Shown in pieces: positions 6,822-14,367 of a stretch of DNA of 20,237 nucleotides. The stretch lies in contig JAVBYH010000383.1 in the NCBI GenBank assembly GCA_030824175.1, positions 1-20,237 of the forward strand, given 5' to 3'. Origin of the DNA: Bacteroidota bacterium (lineage in GTDB: Bacteria > Bacteroidota > Ignavibacteria > UBA10030 > UBA8401). Within the stretch, counting starts at the first letter, position 1, and every line of letters starts with the position of its first letter. Position numbers and translations under genes: made by a program. Below the pieces are notes generated by a model that had not been told where the DNA came from, searched no databases, and saw only the letters and a list, made by a program, of their open reading frames with translations.

Positions 6822-8015
6822 TCAGTGAAATAATTGCGGTGCGAACTCGTTGAGGTACTCGCGCCAGTTGTCCCATGTGTGCGCTCCGGAAGTTTCCTTG
6901 TACACGACGGGGAAGCCGTGCTTCTTCAGGAGAGCCACCGTGTTCTGCGATACCTTCAGGAGAAAATCCTCTTTCCCCGTCGCAAACCAGATGAGGCCGA
7001 GTTTATTTTTCACGTCGGGGGCGCCGAGCATCGCGGCGTTTTTTTCCTCCCACGTCCGGACAGTCGGCGCGGCGGCAGTCGGCGCCTGGCCGAGTTCGAA
7101 GACGCCGGAGCTGAACACCCCGAGCGCCGTAAAATCCGCCGGACTCTCGGCAACGATATTCAGCGACTGTGCCCCGCCCATCGACAATCCGGCGATGGCC
7201 CTGTTCCTGCTCTCCGGGCTCACGCGGTACGTGCGTTCAGTGTACGGACGAACCTCCTTCGTGAAATCTTCCGTGAACTCGTCGATGTCCGGCCTCTGCG
7301 ATCCGGCGCGCTGACGGCCGAACATGAATGGCCCCGTATGCCCCGCGGGCATGACGACGATCATGGGAACCGCTTTTTTCTCGGCGATGAGATTGTCCAG
7401 GATGACCCCCGCACGGCCGACAGTTGTCCACGAATCGTCGCAGTCGAACGCCCCGTGCAGCAGATAGAGCACGGGGAACGTCCCTGTGCCGGACTCGTAC
7501 CCTGGAGGCGTGTACACATGCATCCTGCGGAAGCGGCCGAGCGGCTTCGAATAGTACGTCACCTCGGAGACGGCACCATGGGGAACATCCTTCGTATCCA
7601 TGAAATCCGCGCCCGGGACGTGCATGAGGCTCCAGACATTGCCGTTCGATTCGCTCGTCAACGGATTCTTCGGATCGACCGTGGACACGTTGTCGATCAT
7701 GAACGTGTACCGGTACGAGCCGGGGGCGAGGGGACCCGCTACCGTTTCCCAGACGCCGTCGGAGCTCTTCGTCATCATGACATTCCTGAATTGTTCGGGA
7801 AGATCGGATCCTCCGATCTTCACTACCGACGCCGCCGGAGCGAAGACGCGGAATGTGACGCCGCCTCCCGGGACGATCTGAACGGACGTCAATGTGTCGT
7901 TAGGGGAGAGCCTGTACCCCTGAGCGGATGCCTGTCCGGCGCCGATCACGACGATCAGCAGCGCCGACAGCATGGACGTAATGAATGGCGAAGCCTCTGC
8001 GAGTGTGCGTATCAT
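6822..8015 (-). CDS. Secreted CE1-type esterase with N-terminal E-set domain (putative feruloyl/acetyl-xylan esterase)
   Basis: The protein has 397 residues. A signal peptide (hydrophobic core about 11-26) probably ends at ASA|Q (31/32). Residues about 40-135 form an immunoglobulin-like E-set domain of the CBM48/GlgB-N type (VTFRVFAPAA, GSYRYTFMID). Residues about 150-397 form an esterase D/CE1 alpha-beta hydrolase. The triad is Ser278 (GLSMGG), Asp350 (TGKEDF) and His379 (GAHTW), with LYLLHGAFDCDDSW as the oxyanion region. Relatives in xylan loci release ferulate or acetyl groups from arabinoxylan, and some act on other esters. AAGGAA nine bases upstream supports ATG 8015. The gene lies outside the main xylan operon and points away from it, but its family and export signal suit the same substrate. 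Exact ester specificity cannot be read from the sequence. Confidence 0.85.
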   Translation of the reverse strand: MIRTLAEASPFITSMLSALLIVVIGAGQASAQGYRLSPNDTLTSVQIVPGGGVTFRVFAPAASVVKIGGSDLPEQFRNVMMTKSSDGVWETVAGPLAPGSYRYTFMIDNVSTVDPKNPLTSESNGNVWSLMHVPGADFMDTKDVPHGAVSEVTYYSKPLGRFRRMHVYTPPGYESGTGTFPVLYLLHGAFDCDDSWTTVGRAGVILDNLIAEKKAVPMIVVMPAGHTGPFMFGRQRAGSQRPDIDEFTEDFTKEVRPYTERTYRVSPESRNRAIAGLSMGGAQSLNIVAESPADFTALGVFSSGVFELGQAPTAAAPTVRTWEEKNAAMLGAPDVKNKLGLIWFATGKEDFLLKVSQNTVALLKKHGFPVVYKETSGAHTWDNWREYLNEFAPQLFH

Positions 8016-8074
8016 GAGCGTTGGTTCCTTGATGGATTGTGATGTGTGTGAATCTTCGTGTGCATTGTGTATTT

Positions 8075-8103
8075 AATATAGGGGAGGTTCATCGTCGATG
8101 CAA
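8075..8103 (-). promoter_or_regulatory. Candidate promoter for the CE1-type esterase gene
   Basis: The minus strand has TATATT (8080-8075) as a -10 element, exactly 17 bases downstream of TTGCAT (8103-8098). This would give a leader of about 50 bases before ATG 8015. The -10 matches the housekeeping consensus in five of six positions; the -35 keeps only TTG. If the host uses the Bacteroidetes-type promoter instead, this match means little. Confidence 0.35.
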
Positions 8104-8204
8104 CACCGGTGCACGGACGTGCGCGGGCACTCCCTGTGTCGGATCCATGTTAACAAGTAACGGGACGCATAGTCCGCCAATCTTTCCACCAACCCCCAAT
8201 ACCC

Positions 8205-8750
8205 ATGAAAACACTCAAGATCGTTGCAGCGGTGATTGCCGGATTGATCGGCATCGTGCTCGTCGTCGCAGCCATTGCTCCCAAGGACTATGGCGTCGTG
8301 CGAGAGATAACCATTGCGAAACCGCTGCCCGCCGTGTACGAGTACGCACGCCTGTTGAAGAACCAGAACCATTACAGCGTCTGGGCGAAAAAGGATCCGT
8401 CGATGGTAACCGAATTCCGCGGCGAAGACGGCACAGTCGGATTCGTTTCCGCGTGGGACAGCAAGATGGACGACGTCGGCAAGGGCGAGCAGGAGATCAC
8501 ATCGATCGTCGAAGGCAGGCGCATCGACTACGAACTTCGCTTCATACAACCGTTCGAATCGAAGGATCAGGCATTCATGACATTCGAACCGGCGGGGACG
8601 GACCAGACGAAAGTGAGCTGGGGGTTCAAGGGAAGGATGGATTTCCCGATGAATCTTCTGCTCCTGGTGATGGACATGGAGGGGATGCTCGGCAAGGATT
8701 TCTCCGACGGGCTCGGCAATTTAAAAACGATTTTGGAGCAGCGTCAGTAG
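8205..8750 (+). CDS. Membrane-anchored SRPBCC-family (polyketide cyclase/dehydrase-like) protein
   Basis: This is a 181-residue protein. Residues about 4-26 are a single hydrophobic N-terminal segment, a membrane anchor or uncleaved signal. The rest (about 30-178) is a START/SRPBCC helix-grip fold: REITIAKPLPAVYEYARLLKNQNHYSVWAKKDP, the GFVSAWDSK strand region and a long C-terminal helix. Proteins of this type are common in Bacteroidota and bind small hydrophobic ligands; no reaction is established for this subgroup. No Shine-Dalgarno site precedes ATG 8205. The gene is divergent from the esterase gene and convergent with lacI, with a GC-rich hairpin between the convergent ends. I see no link to xylan breakdown beyond proximity. 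Confidence 0.75.
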   Translation: MKTLKIVAAVIAGLIGIVLVVAAIAPKDYGVVREITIAKPLPAVYEYARLLKNQNHYSVWAKKDPSMVTEFRGEDGTVGFVSAWDSKMDDVGKGEQEITSIVEGRRIDYELRFIQPFESKDQAFMTFEPAGTDQTKVSWGFKGRMDFPMNLLLLVMDMEGMLGKDFSDGLGNLKTILEQRQ

Positions 8751-8757
8751 CGGCGCC

Positions 8758-8786
8758 GCCCGCGGAGGCAGCGTGCTCCCGCGGGC
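8758..8786. terminator. GC-rich hairpin between convergent genes, possible weak bidirectional terminator
   Basis: GCCCGCGG (8758-8765) and CCGCGGGC (8779-8786) form a perfect 8-bp stem around a 13-base loop. It sits between the stop of the SRPBCC gene and the stop of the convergent lacI gene. There is no T-run on either strand, so it is not a standard intrinsic terminator. Confidence 0.4.
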
Positions 8787-8808
8787 CGTACCCGTGCGAC
8801 ATGCATGC

Positions 8809-9843
8809 TCAATCCCTCGGCAGGATCCTCGTCGATTCCCTGACGACGAACTCCGTATCCAGCACGACACGCTCCACCTGGAACGCGGACGTAGATTCGA
8901 TGTTGCGTATGAGGATCTCCGCGGCCATGCGGCCGATCTCGTGCTGCGGCGCGCGGATCGTCGTCAGCGGAACGGGATAGATCTTCGCATAGGAGATGTC
9001 GTCGTTGCCGACGATCGAGATATCCTCGGGCACGCGTATCCCCATCTCCTTCAGCGCCAACATGACGGCGAGCGCCTGGCGGTCGTTGAAACAGACGATG
9101 GCGGTCGGGTAATCCTCGCGCACCTTATGGGCGAAATACTCCTTCGTCTTCGCGAAACTCTCATCGAAATCCGCCCCGATGTATGCGACGAACTCCTTCT
9201 TGAAGATGAGCGGGCTTTCGCTGAACGCATAACGGAATCCCTCGATGCGCTCCTGCGTATGCGAGGAGTTTTCGGGACCGGCGAAGTGCACGATATGCTG
9301 GTGGCCGCTGTCGATGAGGTACTTCACCGCCTTCTTGATTGCCTTGATGTTGTCGATTGCCACGACGTTGGCCTGGATGCCCATCACCTCTTCAAGCAGT
9401 ACGAACGGATAGTTGATCATCTTCAGTTTGAACAAATGTTCGATCTCCGTGGACCCCACAACCGTCGGTGCAATGATCACGCCCTTGATGTCCTTCGCCG
9501 AGAAGAGATGCGAATACTTCTTCTCCCACTTATGGTCGCTGTTCGAACTCGTCACAAGGAGCGAATACCCCTTGCTTGCCGCATACTCCATCGCGCCGGC
9601 AGCGATCGACGTGTAGAACGGATAATTGATATCCTTGATGATGATGCCGATGCTCTTGTCCTGGTTTCCGTTTTTCAAATTCCGCGCCACGCCCTTCGGC
9701 CTGAAATTCAGCTCCTTCATCACGTCCACGATATGATCCCGCGTCGAGGGCTTGACTGTGCTTTTTCCGTTGATCACGGCGGACACGGTGCCTTTTGAAA
9801 CGGCGGCCTTTTTAGCGACATCATCGATTGTAATCTTTTTCAT
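8809..9843 (-). CDS. LacI-family transcriptional regulator of the xylan locus
   Basis: This is a 344-residue LacI/GalR regulator. The N-terminal helix-turn-helix starts ITIDDVAKKAAVSKGTVSAVING; positions 17, 18 and 22, which read the operator in LacI, are Lys, Gly and Ala. Leu56 in the hinge (ARNLKNG) is the minor-groove intercalating residue that favours a central CpG. A periplasmic-binding-protein-like effector domain follows from about residue 64 (SIGIIIKDINYPFY) with the late motif IVGNDDISYAKIYPVPLTTI. I chose ATG 9843 (MKKITIDD); an in-frame ATG 11 codons upstream would add residues not typical of the family and would overlap a likely operator. It is divergent from the GH8-GH115 operon, so it probably represses or activates it in response to a xylan-derived sugar or uronate. 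The ligand is unknown. Confidence 0.92.
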   Translation of the reverse strand: MKKITIDDVAKKAAVSKGTVSAVINGKSTVKPSTRDHIVDVMKELNFRPKGVARNLKNGNQDKSIGIIIKDINYPFYTSIAAGAMEYAASKGYSLLVTSSNSDHKWEKKYSHLFSAKDIKGVIIAPTVVGSTEIEHLFKLKMINYPFVLLEEVMGIQANVVAIDNIKAIKKAVKYLIDSGHQHIVHFAGPENSSHTQERIEGFRYAFSESPLIFKKEFVAYIGADFDESFAKTKEYFAHKVREDYPTAIVCFNDRQALAVMLALKEMGIRVPEDISIVGNDDISYAKIYPVPLTTIRAPQHEIGRMAAEILIRNIESTSAFQVERVVLDTEFVVRESTRILPRD

Positions 9844-9876
9844 ATGGATCTCTGTTATTGAATAAAACACCTGCAC

Positions 9877-9894
9877 AATTAAACCGTTTTAATT
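9877..9894. promoter_or_regulatory. Candidate LacI-family operator, lacI-proximal
   Basis: AATTAAACCGTTTTAATT is an 18-bp dyad centred on CpG, with half-sites AATTAAACC and AATTAAAAC that differ at one position. It lies 34 bases upstream of the lacI start. It fits TRAANCGNTTYA, shared with the second site, and the central CpG fits Leu56 of the neighbouring regulator. Confidence 0.6.
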
Positions 9895-9958
9895 TACTAT
9901 TTTTAACAATCAAATGATACAATAGGATAAAAAATTTTCCATCCGCCCTGCAGTAAAG

Positions 9959-9973
9959 TTAACAACTTGTTGA
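9959..9973. repeat. Inverted repeat in the lacI/GH8-GH115 intergenic region
   Basis: TTAACAA-C-TTGTTGA has six of seven positions paired around one central base. It is distinct in sequence from the CpG-centred LacI-like sites, so it could be bound by another regulator. A chance origin is possible in an AT-rich stretch. Confidence 0.4.
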
Positions 9974-9994
9974 TATGTGAATAACGAGAAAACG

Positions 9995-10006
9995 GCCAAT
10001 ATTGGC
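9995..10006. repeat. Perfect palindrome GCCAATATTGGC in the same intergenic region
   Basis: This is a 12-bp perfect palindrome between the two LacI-like operators. It overlaps the left arm of a possible 7-bp stem (GGCGGGA 10004-10010 with TCCCGCC 10024-10030). It may be a protein site or part of leader RNA structure; neither is shown. Confidence 0.4.
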
Positions 10007-10125
10007 GGGATTGGAATGCACCTTCCCGCCCGCATTCGCGCTGCAAAGCCCCCGTTTTGCCCGTCTTCCGACCGCATCCTCCCCCTGGAATCCACACAGG
10101 CAGGGCAAAGATACACATCACGCGG

Positions 10126-10137
10126 TGAATCGGTTCA
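10126..10137. promoter_or_regulatory. Candidate LacI-family operator, operon-proximal
   Basis: TGAATCGGTTCA is a 12-bp dyad centred on CpG with half-sites TGAATC and TGAACC. It fits the same TRAANCGNTTYA pattern as the site at 9877-9894. It lies 123 bases before the GH8-GH115 start, with centres 246 bases apart. Confidence 0.5.
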
Positions 10138-10260
10138 ATAATAAAAAAACCAACATAATTCAGGTTATTGAGGATTTTAATTCGTATTTTCATTGTATTG
10201 TATGGAATCGCAGAACAGCGGATTCTTCACCGGGACCATTGAACAAGATTGGATAGCGGA

Positions 10261-13200
10261 ATGAAACACACGGCGCTCTTTCTGTCTCTCATCGCCTGTA
10301 TCGCACTGGGCGCGGCACGCACGCCTGCGGCACCCCAGACTCCCCGTCAGGGCGAACACGGTTCCGGCTCCTTTGTCACCGGCTCGTATGAAAACCTCCT
10401 CGCGACGCATCTCGTAAAATCGGACGCCGAGGTACAGGCAAAGATCGCGCATGCGTTCGCGCAGCTCTTCCACGGCGACCCCTCGTCGCAGGCCCTGTAC
10501 TTCCCCGTCGGCGCGGACATGGCGTACATCGAAGACATTAACAATAACGATGTGCGCACCGAAGGCATGTCGTACGGGATGATGATCGCCGTCCAACTGA
10601 ACAAAAAAAACGAATTCGACAGGCTCTGGAAGTGGGCCAAGACGCACATGCAGCACACGAGCGGACCGCACAAGAACTTTTTCGCGTGGCATTGCCGGAC
10701 CGACGGCACAAAGATCGACCGGAATGCCGCCTCGGACGGCGAAGAGTGGATCGTGACGGCGCTCTTTTTCGCCTCGGCGCGCTGGGGCAACGGCGAGGGC
10801 ATATATAACTACAATCGGGAAGCGCAGACAATCCTGCACACGATGCTCCACAAGGAGGAACAGCCGGGAGGCACGGACTCCGTGACGAACATGTTCAGCA
10901 AACAGGAACATCAGGTCGTCTTCGTGCCGGGCACGGAGGGGGCGCGCTTCACCGATCCGTCGTATCATCTTCCTCACTTCTATGAATTATGGTCCCGGTG
11001 GGCCGAACGGGACAATGCCTTCTGGTCCGAGGCCGCACGCGTGAGCCGGTCGTACTTGAAACGAACGGTGCACCCCGCGACCGGACTCGCCCCCGAATAC
11101 TCTCACTTCGACGGACGTCCCATCCTTCCCTGGGGGACCGAGAGCAAGGATTTCCGGTTCGACGCCTGGCGCGTCGCGATGAATGTCGCCGTCGATCATC
11201 AGTGGTTTGCGAGGGACCCGTGGGCCGTCGAGCAATCGGACCGCCTGCTCACATTTTTTGCGGCGCAGGGGGTACGCTCATACGGGAATCAATACACGCT
11301 CGACGGGAGGAAGCTCGCCGACGATCACAGCACGGGACTCGTCGCCATGAACGCCGTCGCCTGTCTCGCGGCAACCACGCCCGTGAGGAAGGAGTTTCTC
11401 GAAGACCTCTGGAACGCGAAGGTGCCCGAGGGCCGGTATCGCTATTACGACGGTCTCCTTTACATGCTCGGGCTCCTGCAGACGAGCGGCCAGTTCAGGA
11501 TCTACGAACCCTCATCGGCCGCGTCGTACATCTCCGTAGACGCGGGCGTGTTCACGATCGCCGCATCGGGCGTTGCGGCGCCGCTTTCCGTCAGTTCGAA
11601 CGAATTCCCCGGCGTGCACCGCGTGCTCTCGCATCTTCAAACGGATATCGGGGCCGTCACAGGCGTGAGGCCGGTGATTGTGACCGATTCGGTCCCGGGG
11701 ACCGCGGAGATCATTATCGCCGGAACGATCGGAAGGAATCCGTTGATCGACCGCCTCATCAGCGAACATAAACTCGACGTCGTGGGCATCGCGGGCACAC
11801 GCGAGTCGTTCGTGATGCAGGTCGTCGACCGGCCGTTCCCGAACGTCGCGCGCGCGCTCGTCATCGCCGGCAGCGACAAGCGCGGCACCATCTTCGGCAT
11901 GTACGACCTGTCCGCTAAGATCGGTGTGAGCCCATGGTACTGGTGGGCCGATGTGCCCATCCGGAAACACGCATCTCTCTATATGAATACGCACCGCGTC
12001 GTGCAACGCGAACCGAAGGTCCGCTACCGCGGCATTTTCATCAACGACGAGGCGCCGGCGCTGTCGGGATTGACGGCGGAAAAATTCGGCGGCTTCAACA
12101 GCAGATTCTACGATCATGTCTTCGAGCTCATCCTGCGCCTGAAGGGCAACTACCTGTGGCCGGCGATGTGGGGCCGGTCTCTCTTCGCCGACGATTCCCT
12201 GAGCGCGCCGCTCGCCGACGAATACGGCGTTGTGCTCGGCACCTCGCACCACGAACCGATGGTGCGCGCGCATGTGGAATGGAGCACGCCGCCGCGCGGG
12301 CCATGGAGCTACGAAAAAAACGACAGCACCCTTCGCGAGTTCTGGCGCGAGGGCATTAGGCGCATGGGCACACACGAAACGATCGTCACGGTCGGCATGC
12401 GTGGCGACGGCGACGAACCCATGACGCAGGACGCGAACATCGCACTCCTTGAACGCATCGTGCGCGATCAGCGCGCCATCATCAGCGAGGTCACCGGCAA
12501 GGACGTATCGACGGTCCCGCAGCTCTGGGCGCTCTACAAGGAAGTGCAGGAGTATTTCGATCGGGGCATGCGCGTGCCCGACGATGTGACGCTTTTGCTG
12601 TGCGACGACAACTGGGGCAACATCCGCAAACTTCCGAAACTCGCAGACAAGCCCCGCACTGGCGGCTACGGCATCTATTATCACTTCGACTACGTCGGCG
12701 GCCCGAGGAATTATAAATGGGTGAACACGAACCAAATCTCGCGCGTGTGGGAACAGATGCACCTCGCCTACGAGTACGGCGCGCGTGAGATCTGGATCGT
12801 AAACGTCGGCGACATCAAGCCGATGGAATTCCCCACGGAGTTCTTCCTCGACTATGCGATGGATCCCGACGCCTGGCCCGCCGAGCGCCTGCCGGAGTAT
12901 ACACGACGATGGGCGGAGCGACAGTTCGGACCGAAGAACGTCCGAGAGATCGCCGGCATACTCACGGCATATACGACGTATAACAGCCGGCGGAAGCCCG
13001 AACTCCTGTCGTCCGACACGTACAGCCTGACGAATTATCGCGAGGCGGAAACCGTTGTCGCCGACTATCAGGCGCTCGCTTCGAGGGCGCAGTCCGTCTA
13101 CGACGCCCTCTCCGCGGATGCGAAAGATGCGTACTACCAGCTCGTCCTCCACCCGGTGCTCGCATGCGCGAACCTCTACGATCTGTACTGCACCGTCGGG

Positions 13201-14355
13201 CGCAACCGCCTCTATGCTGAACAGGGGCGCGCACTGGCGAACATGCTCGCAGCCCGCGCGCGAGAGCTCTTCCGGAAGGATTCGGCAATCAGTTATTATT
13301 ACAACCACATCATGGCCGGCGGCAAATGGAACCATATGATGGACCAGACGCACATCGGCTACACGTCATGGCAGCAGCCGGAAGCCGACACGATGCCGCA
13401 TGTGCGGACGGTTTCCCTCCCCGCGGCCGCCGACATGGGCGTCGCCGTCGAAGGATCCGCGTCATGGTGGCCGAAGGATACAGCTGCCGCATGCCTTCCG
13501 CGGTTCGACCGGTTCAACGAACAAACGTATTACATCGACATCTTCAATCGCGGCTCGTCTCCGTTCGCATTCACCGTCCGGGCATCGAAACCGTGGATCA
13601 GGCTGAGCGTCCCGAAAGGACGCGTCTCGATCCAGGAACGCGTGCTCGTGAGCATCGATTGGAAAACGGTACCCGCAGGCACACGCGATGGATCGGTCAC
13701 GATAACGGGAGCGAATCGCAAGACGGTCACCGTGCGGATCGTGGCAGACAATCGGGCGATCCCTGCGTCCGCGATGTGGAGGGGATTTGTGGAAAGCAAC
13801 AATTACGTCTCCATCGAAGCGTCGCACTTCACGAATGCCGTGTCATCCGCATCAGCCGGGTGGCGTGCGATCCCCTCGCTCGGCCGATCACACCCGGCAT
13901 CGCCGGCGCTCCCGCAACTGGCGGCAATGACGCCGACTCCGGTCACTGCTCCGATGCAGACACTCGGCGGCCCGTCGCCGCGTCTCGAATACTCACTGTA
14001 TCTCTTCACCGCGGGGAAAGCGTCTGTGACAGTGCATCTCTCCCCCACGCTGAATTTCAACGAATCGGACGGACTGCGCTATGCGGTGTCGTTCGACGAC
14101 GAGAAGCCGCAGATCGTGAATATGCACAGCCGCTCGGCACAGAGCCATTGGGACGCGTGGGTGAGCAACAACGTCATCACATGCACCTCGACGCACGCGC
14201 TCGCAGCACCCGGCGCGCATGTGTTGAAATTCTGGATTGTCGATCCGGGCGTCGTGCTGCAGAAAATCGTCGTTGAAACGGGCGCTGTGAAGCCGAGCTA
14301 CCTCGGCCCGCCCGAATCGTTTTTTTATAATTCCGCATCACACACGTCCCATTAA
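10261..14355 (+). CDS. Secreted bifunctional GH8 xylanase/exo-oligoxylanase - GH115 alpha-glucuronidase fusion
   Basis: This 1364-residue protein begins with a signal peptide (about 1-24). Residues about 38-412 are a GH8 (alpha/alpha)6 domain with Glu101 as the expected acid (TEGMSYGMM), Asp159 (SDGEEW) and Asp301 as the expected base (FRFDAWRV). This set matches the xylan-active GH8 group that includes reducing-end exo-oligoxylanase. From about 420 to the end is a complete GH115 alpha-(4-O-methyl)glucuronidase: N-terminal domain (ISVDAGVFTIA, FPGVHRV), then GIFINDEAPALSG (591-603), LKGNYLWPAMWG, LGTSHHEPM, MRGDGDEPM (713-721), CDDNWGN, YYHFDYVGGPRNYKW, and C-terminal beta domains. No second signal peptide or long linker marks the join near 412-420. 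ATG 10261 is preferred to TTG 10249 because it starts the signal peptide. The gene leads the operon. Endo versus exo mode of the GH8 half is not resolved. Confidence 0.9.
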   Translation: MKHTALFLSLIACIALGAARTPAAPQTPRQGEHGSGSFVTGSYENLLATHLVKSDAEVQAKIAHAFAQLFHGDPSSQALYFPVGADMAYIEDINNNDVRTEGMSYGMMIAVQLNKKNEFDRLWKWAKTHMQHTSGPHKNFFAWHCRTDGTKIDRNAASDGEEWIVTALFFASARWGNGEGIYNYNREAQTILHTMLHKEEQPGGTDSVTNMFSKQEHQVVFVPGTEGARFTDPSYHLPHFYELWSRWAERDNAFWSEAARVSRSYLKRTVHPATGLAPEYSHFDGRPILPWGTESKDFRFDAWRVAMNVAVDHQWFARDPWAVEQSDRLLTFFAAQGVRSYGNQYTLDGRKLADDHSTGLVAMNAVACLAATTPVRKEFLEDLWNAKVPEGRYRYYDGLLYMLGLLQTSGQFRIYEPSSAASYISVDAGVFTIAASGVAAPLSVSSNEFPGVHRVLSHLQTDIGAVTGVRPVIVTDSVPGTAEIIIAGTIGRNPLIDRLISEHKLDVVGIAGTRESFVMQVVDRPFPNVARALVIAGSDKRGTIFGMYDLSAKIGVSPWYWWADVPIRKHASLYMNTHRVVQREPKVRYRGIFINDEAPALSGLTAEKFGGFNSRFYDHVFELILRLKGNYLWPAMWGRSLFADDSLSAPLADEYGVVLGTSHHEPMVRAHVEWSTPPRGPWSYEKNDSTLREFWREGIRRMGTHETIVTVGMRGDGDEPMTQDANIALLERIVRDQRAIISEVTGKDVSTVPQLWALYKEVQEYFDRGMRVPDDVTLLLCDDNWGNIRKLPKLADKPRTGGYGIYYHFDYVGGPRNYKWVNTNQISRVWEQMHLAYEYGAREIWIVNVGDIKPMEFPTEFFLDYAMDPDAWPAERLPEYTRRWAERQFGPKNVREIAGILTAYTTYNSRRKPELLSSDTYSLTNYREAETVVADYQALASRAQSVYDALSADAKDAYYQLVLHPVLACANLYDLYCTVGRNRLYAEQGRALANMLAARARELFRKDSAISYYYNHIMAGGKWNHMMDQTHIGYTSWQQPEADTMPHVRTVSLPAAADMGVAVEGSASWWPKDTAAACLPRFDRFNEQTYYIDIFNRGSSPFAFTVRASKPWIRLSVPKGRVSIQERVLVSIDWKTVPAGTRDGSVTITGANRKTVTVRIVADNRAIPASAMWRGFVESNNYVSIEASHFTNAVSSASAGWRAIPSLGRSHPASPALPQLAAMTPTPVTAPMQTLGGPSPRLEYSLYLFTAGKASVTVHLSPTLNFNESDGLRYAVSFDDEKPQIVNMHSRSAQSHWDAWVSNNVITCTSTHALAAPGAHVLKFWIVDPGVVLQKIVVETGAVKPSYLGPPESFFYNSASHTSH

Positions 14356-14367
14356 GAGACTCACTCA

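Larger units (their letters stand above)
9844..10260. promoter_or_regulatory. Divergent regulatory region between lacI and the xylan operon
   Basis: This 417-base gene-free interval is much more AT-rich at both ends than its neighbours. It holds two LacI-like operators (9877-9894 and 10126-10137), an inverted repeat AACAACTTGTT core (9959-9973), a perfect 12-bp palindrome (9995-10006), and a GGCGGGA/TCCCGCC stem (10004-10010 with 10024-10030). ORFs in this interval are short and have no family features. I could not place a convincing -35/-10 pair for either divergent transcript. Confidence 0.6.

Noticed and set aside
6834..8042. A 402-codon plus-strand frame opposite the CE1 esterase
   Set aside because: The minus-strand esterase has signal peptide, domain order and triad; the plus frame shows only shadow composition.
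8104..8111. CACCGGTG palindrome between the esterase and SRPBCC genes as a LacI operator
   Set aside because: It has a CpG centre but does not fit TRAANCGNTTYA and is short enough to be chance in GC-rich DNA.
10002..10256. An 84-codon plus-strand ORF before the GH8-GH115 gene
   Set aside because: It crosses the palindrome and operator region, has no ribosome site and no recognisable feature.
11512..13353. A 613-codon open frame on the minus strand inside the GH115 domain
   Set aside because: It lies wholly opposite a well-supported GH115 coding region, has a composition typical of GC-rich shadow frames (Arg, Val, His, Asp rich) and no recognisable domain.
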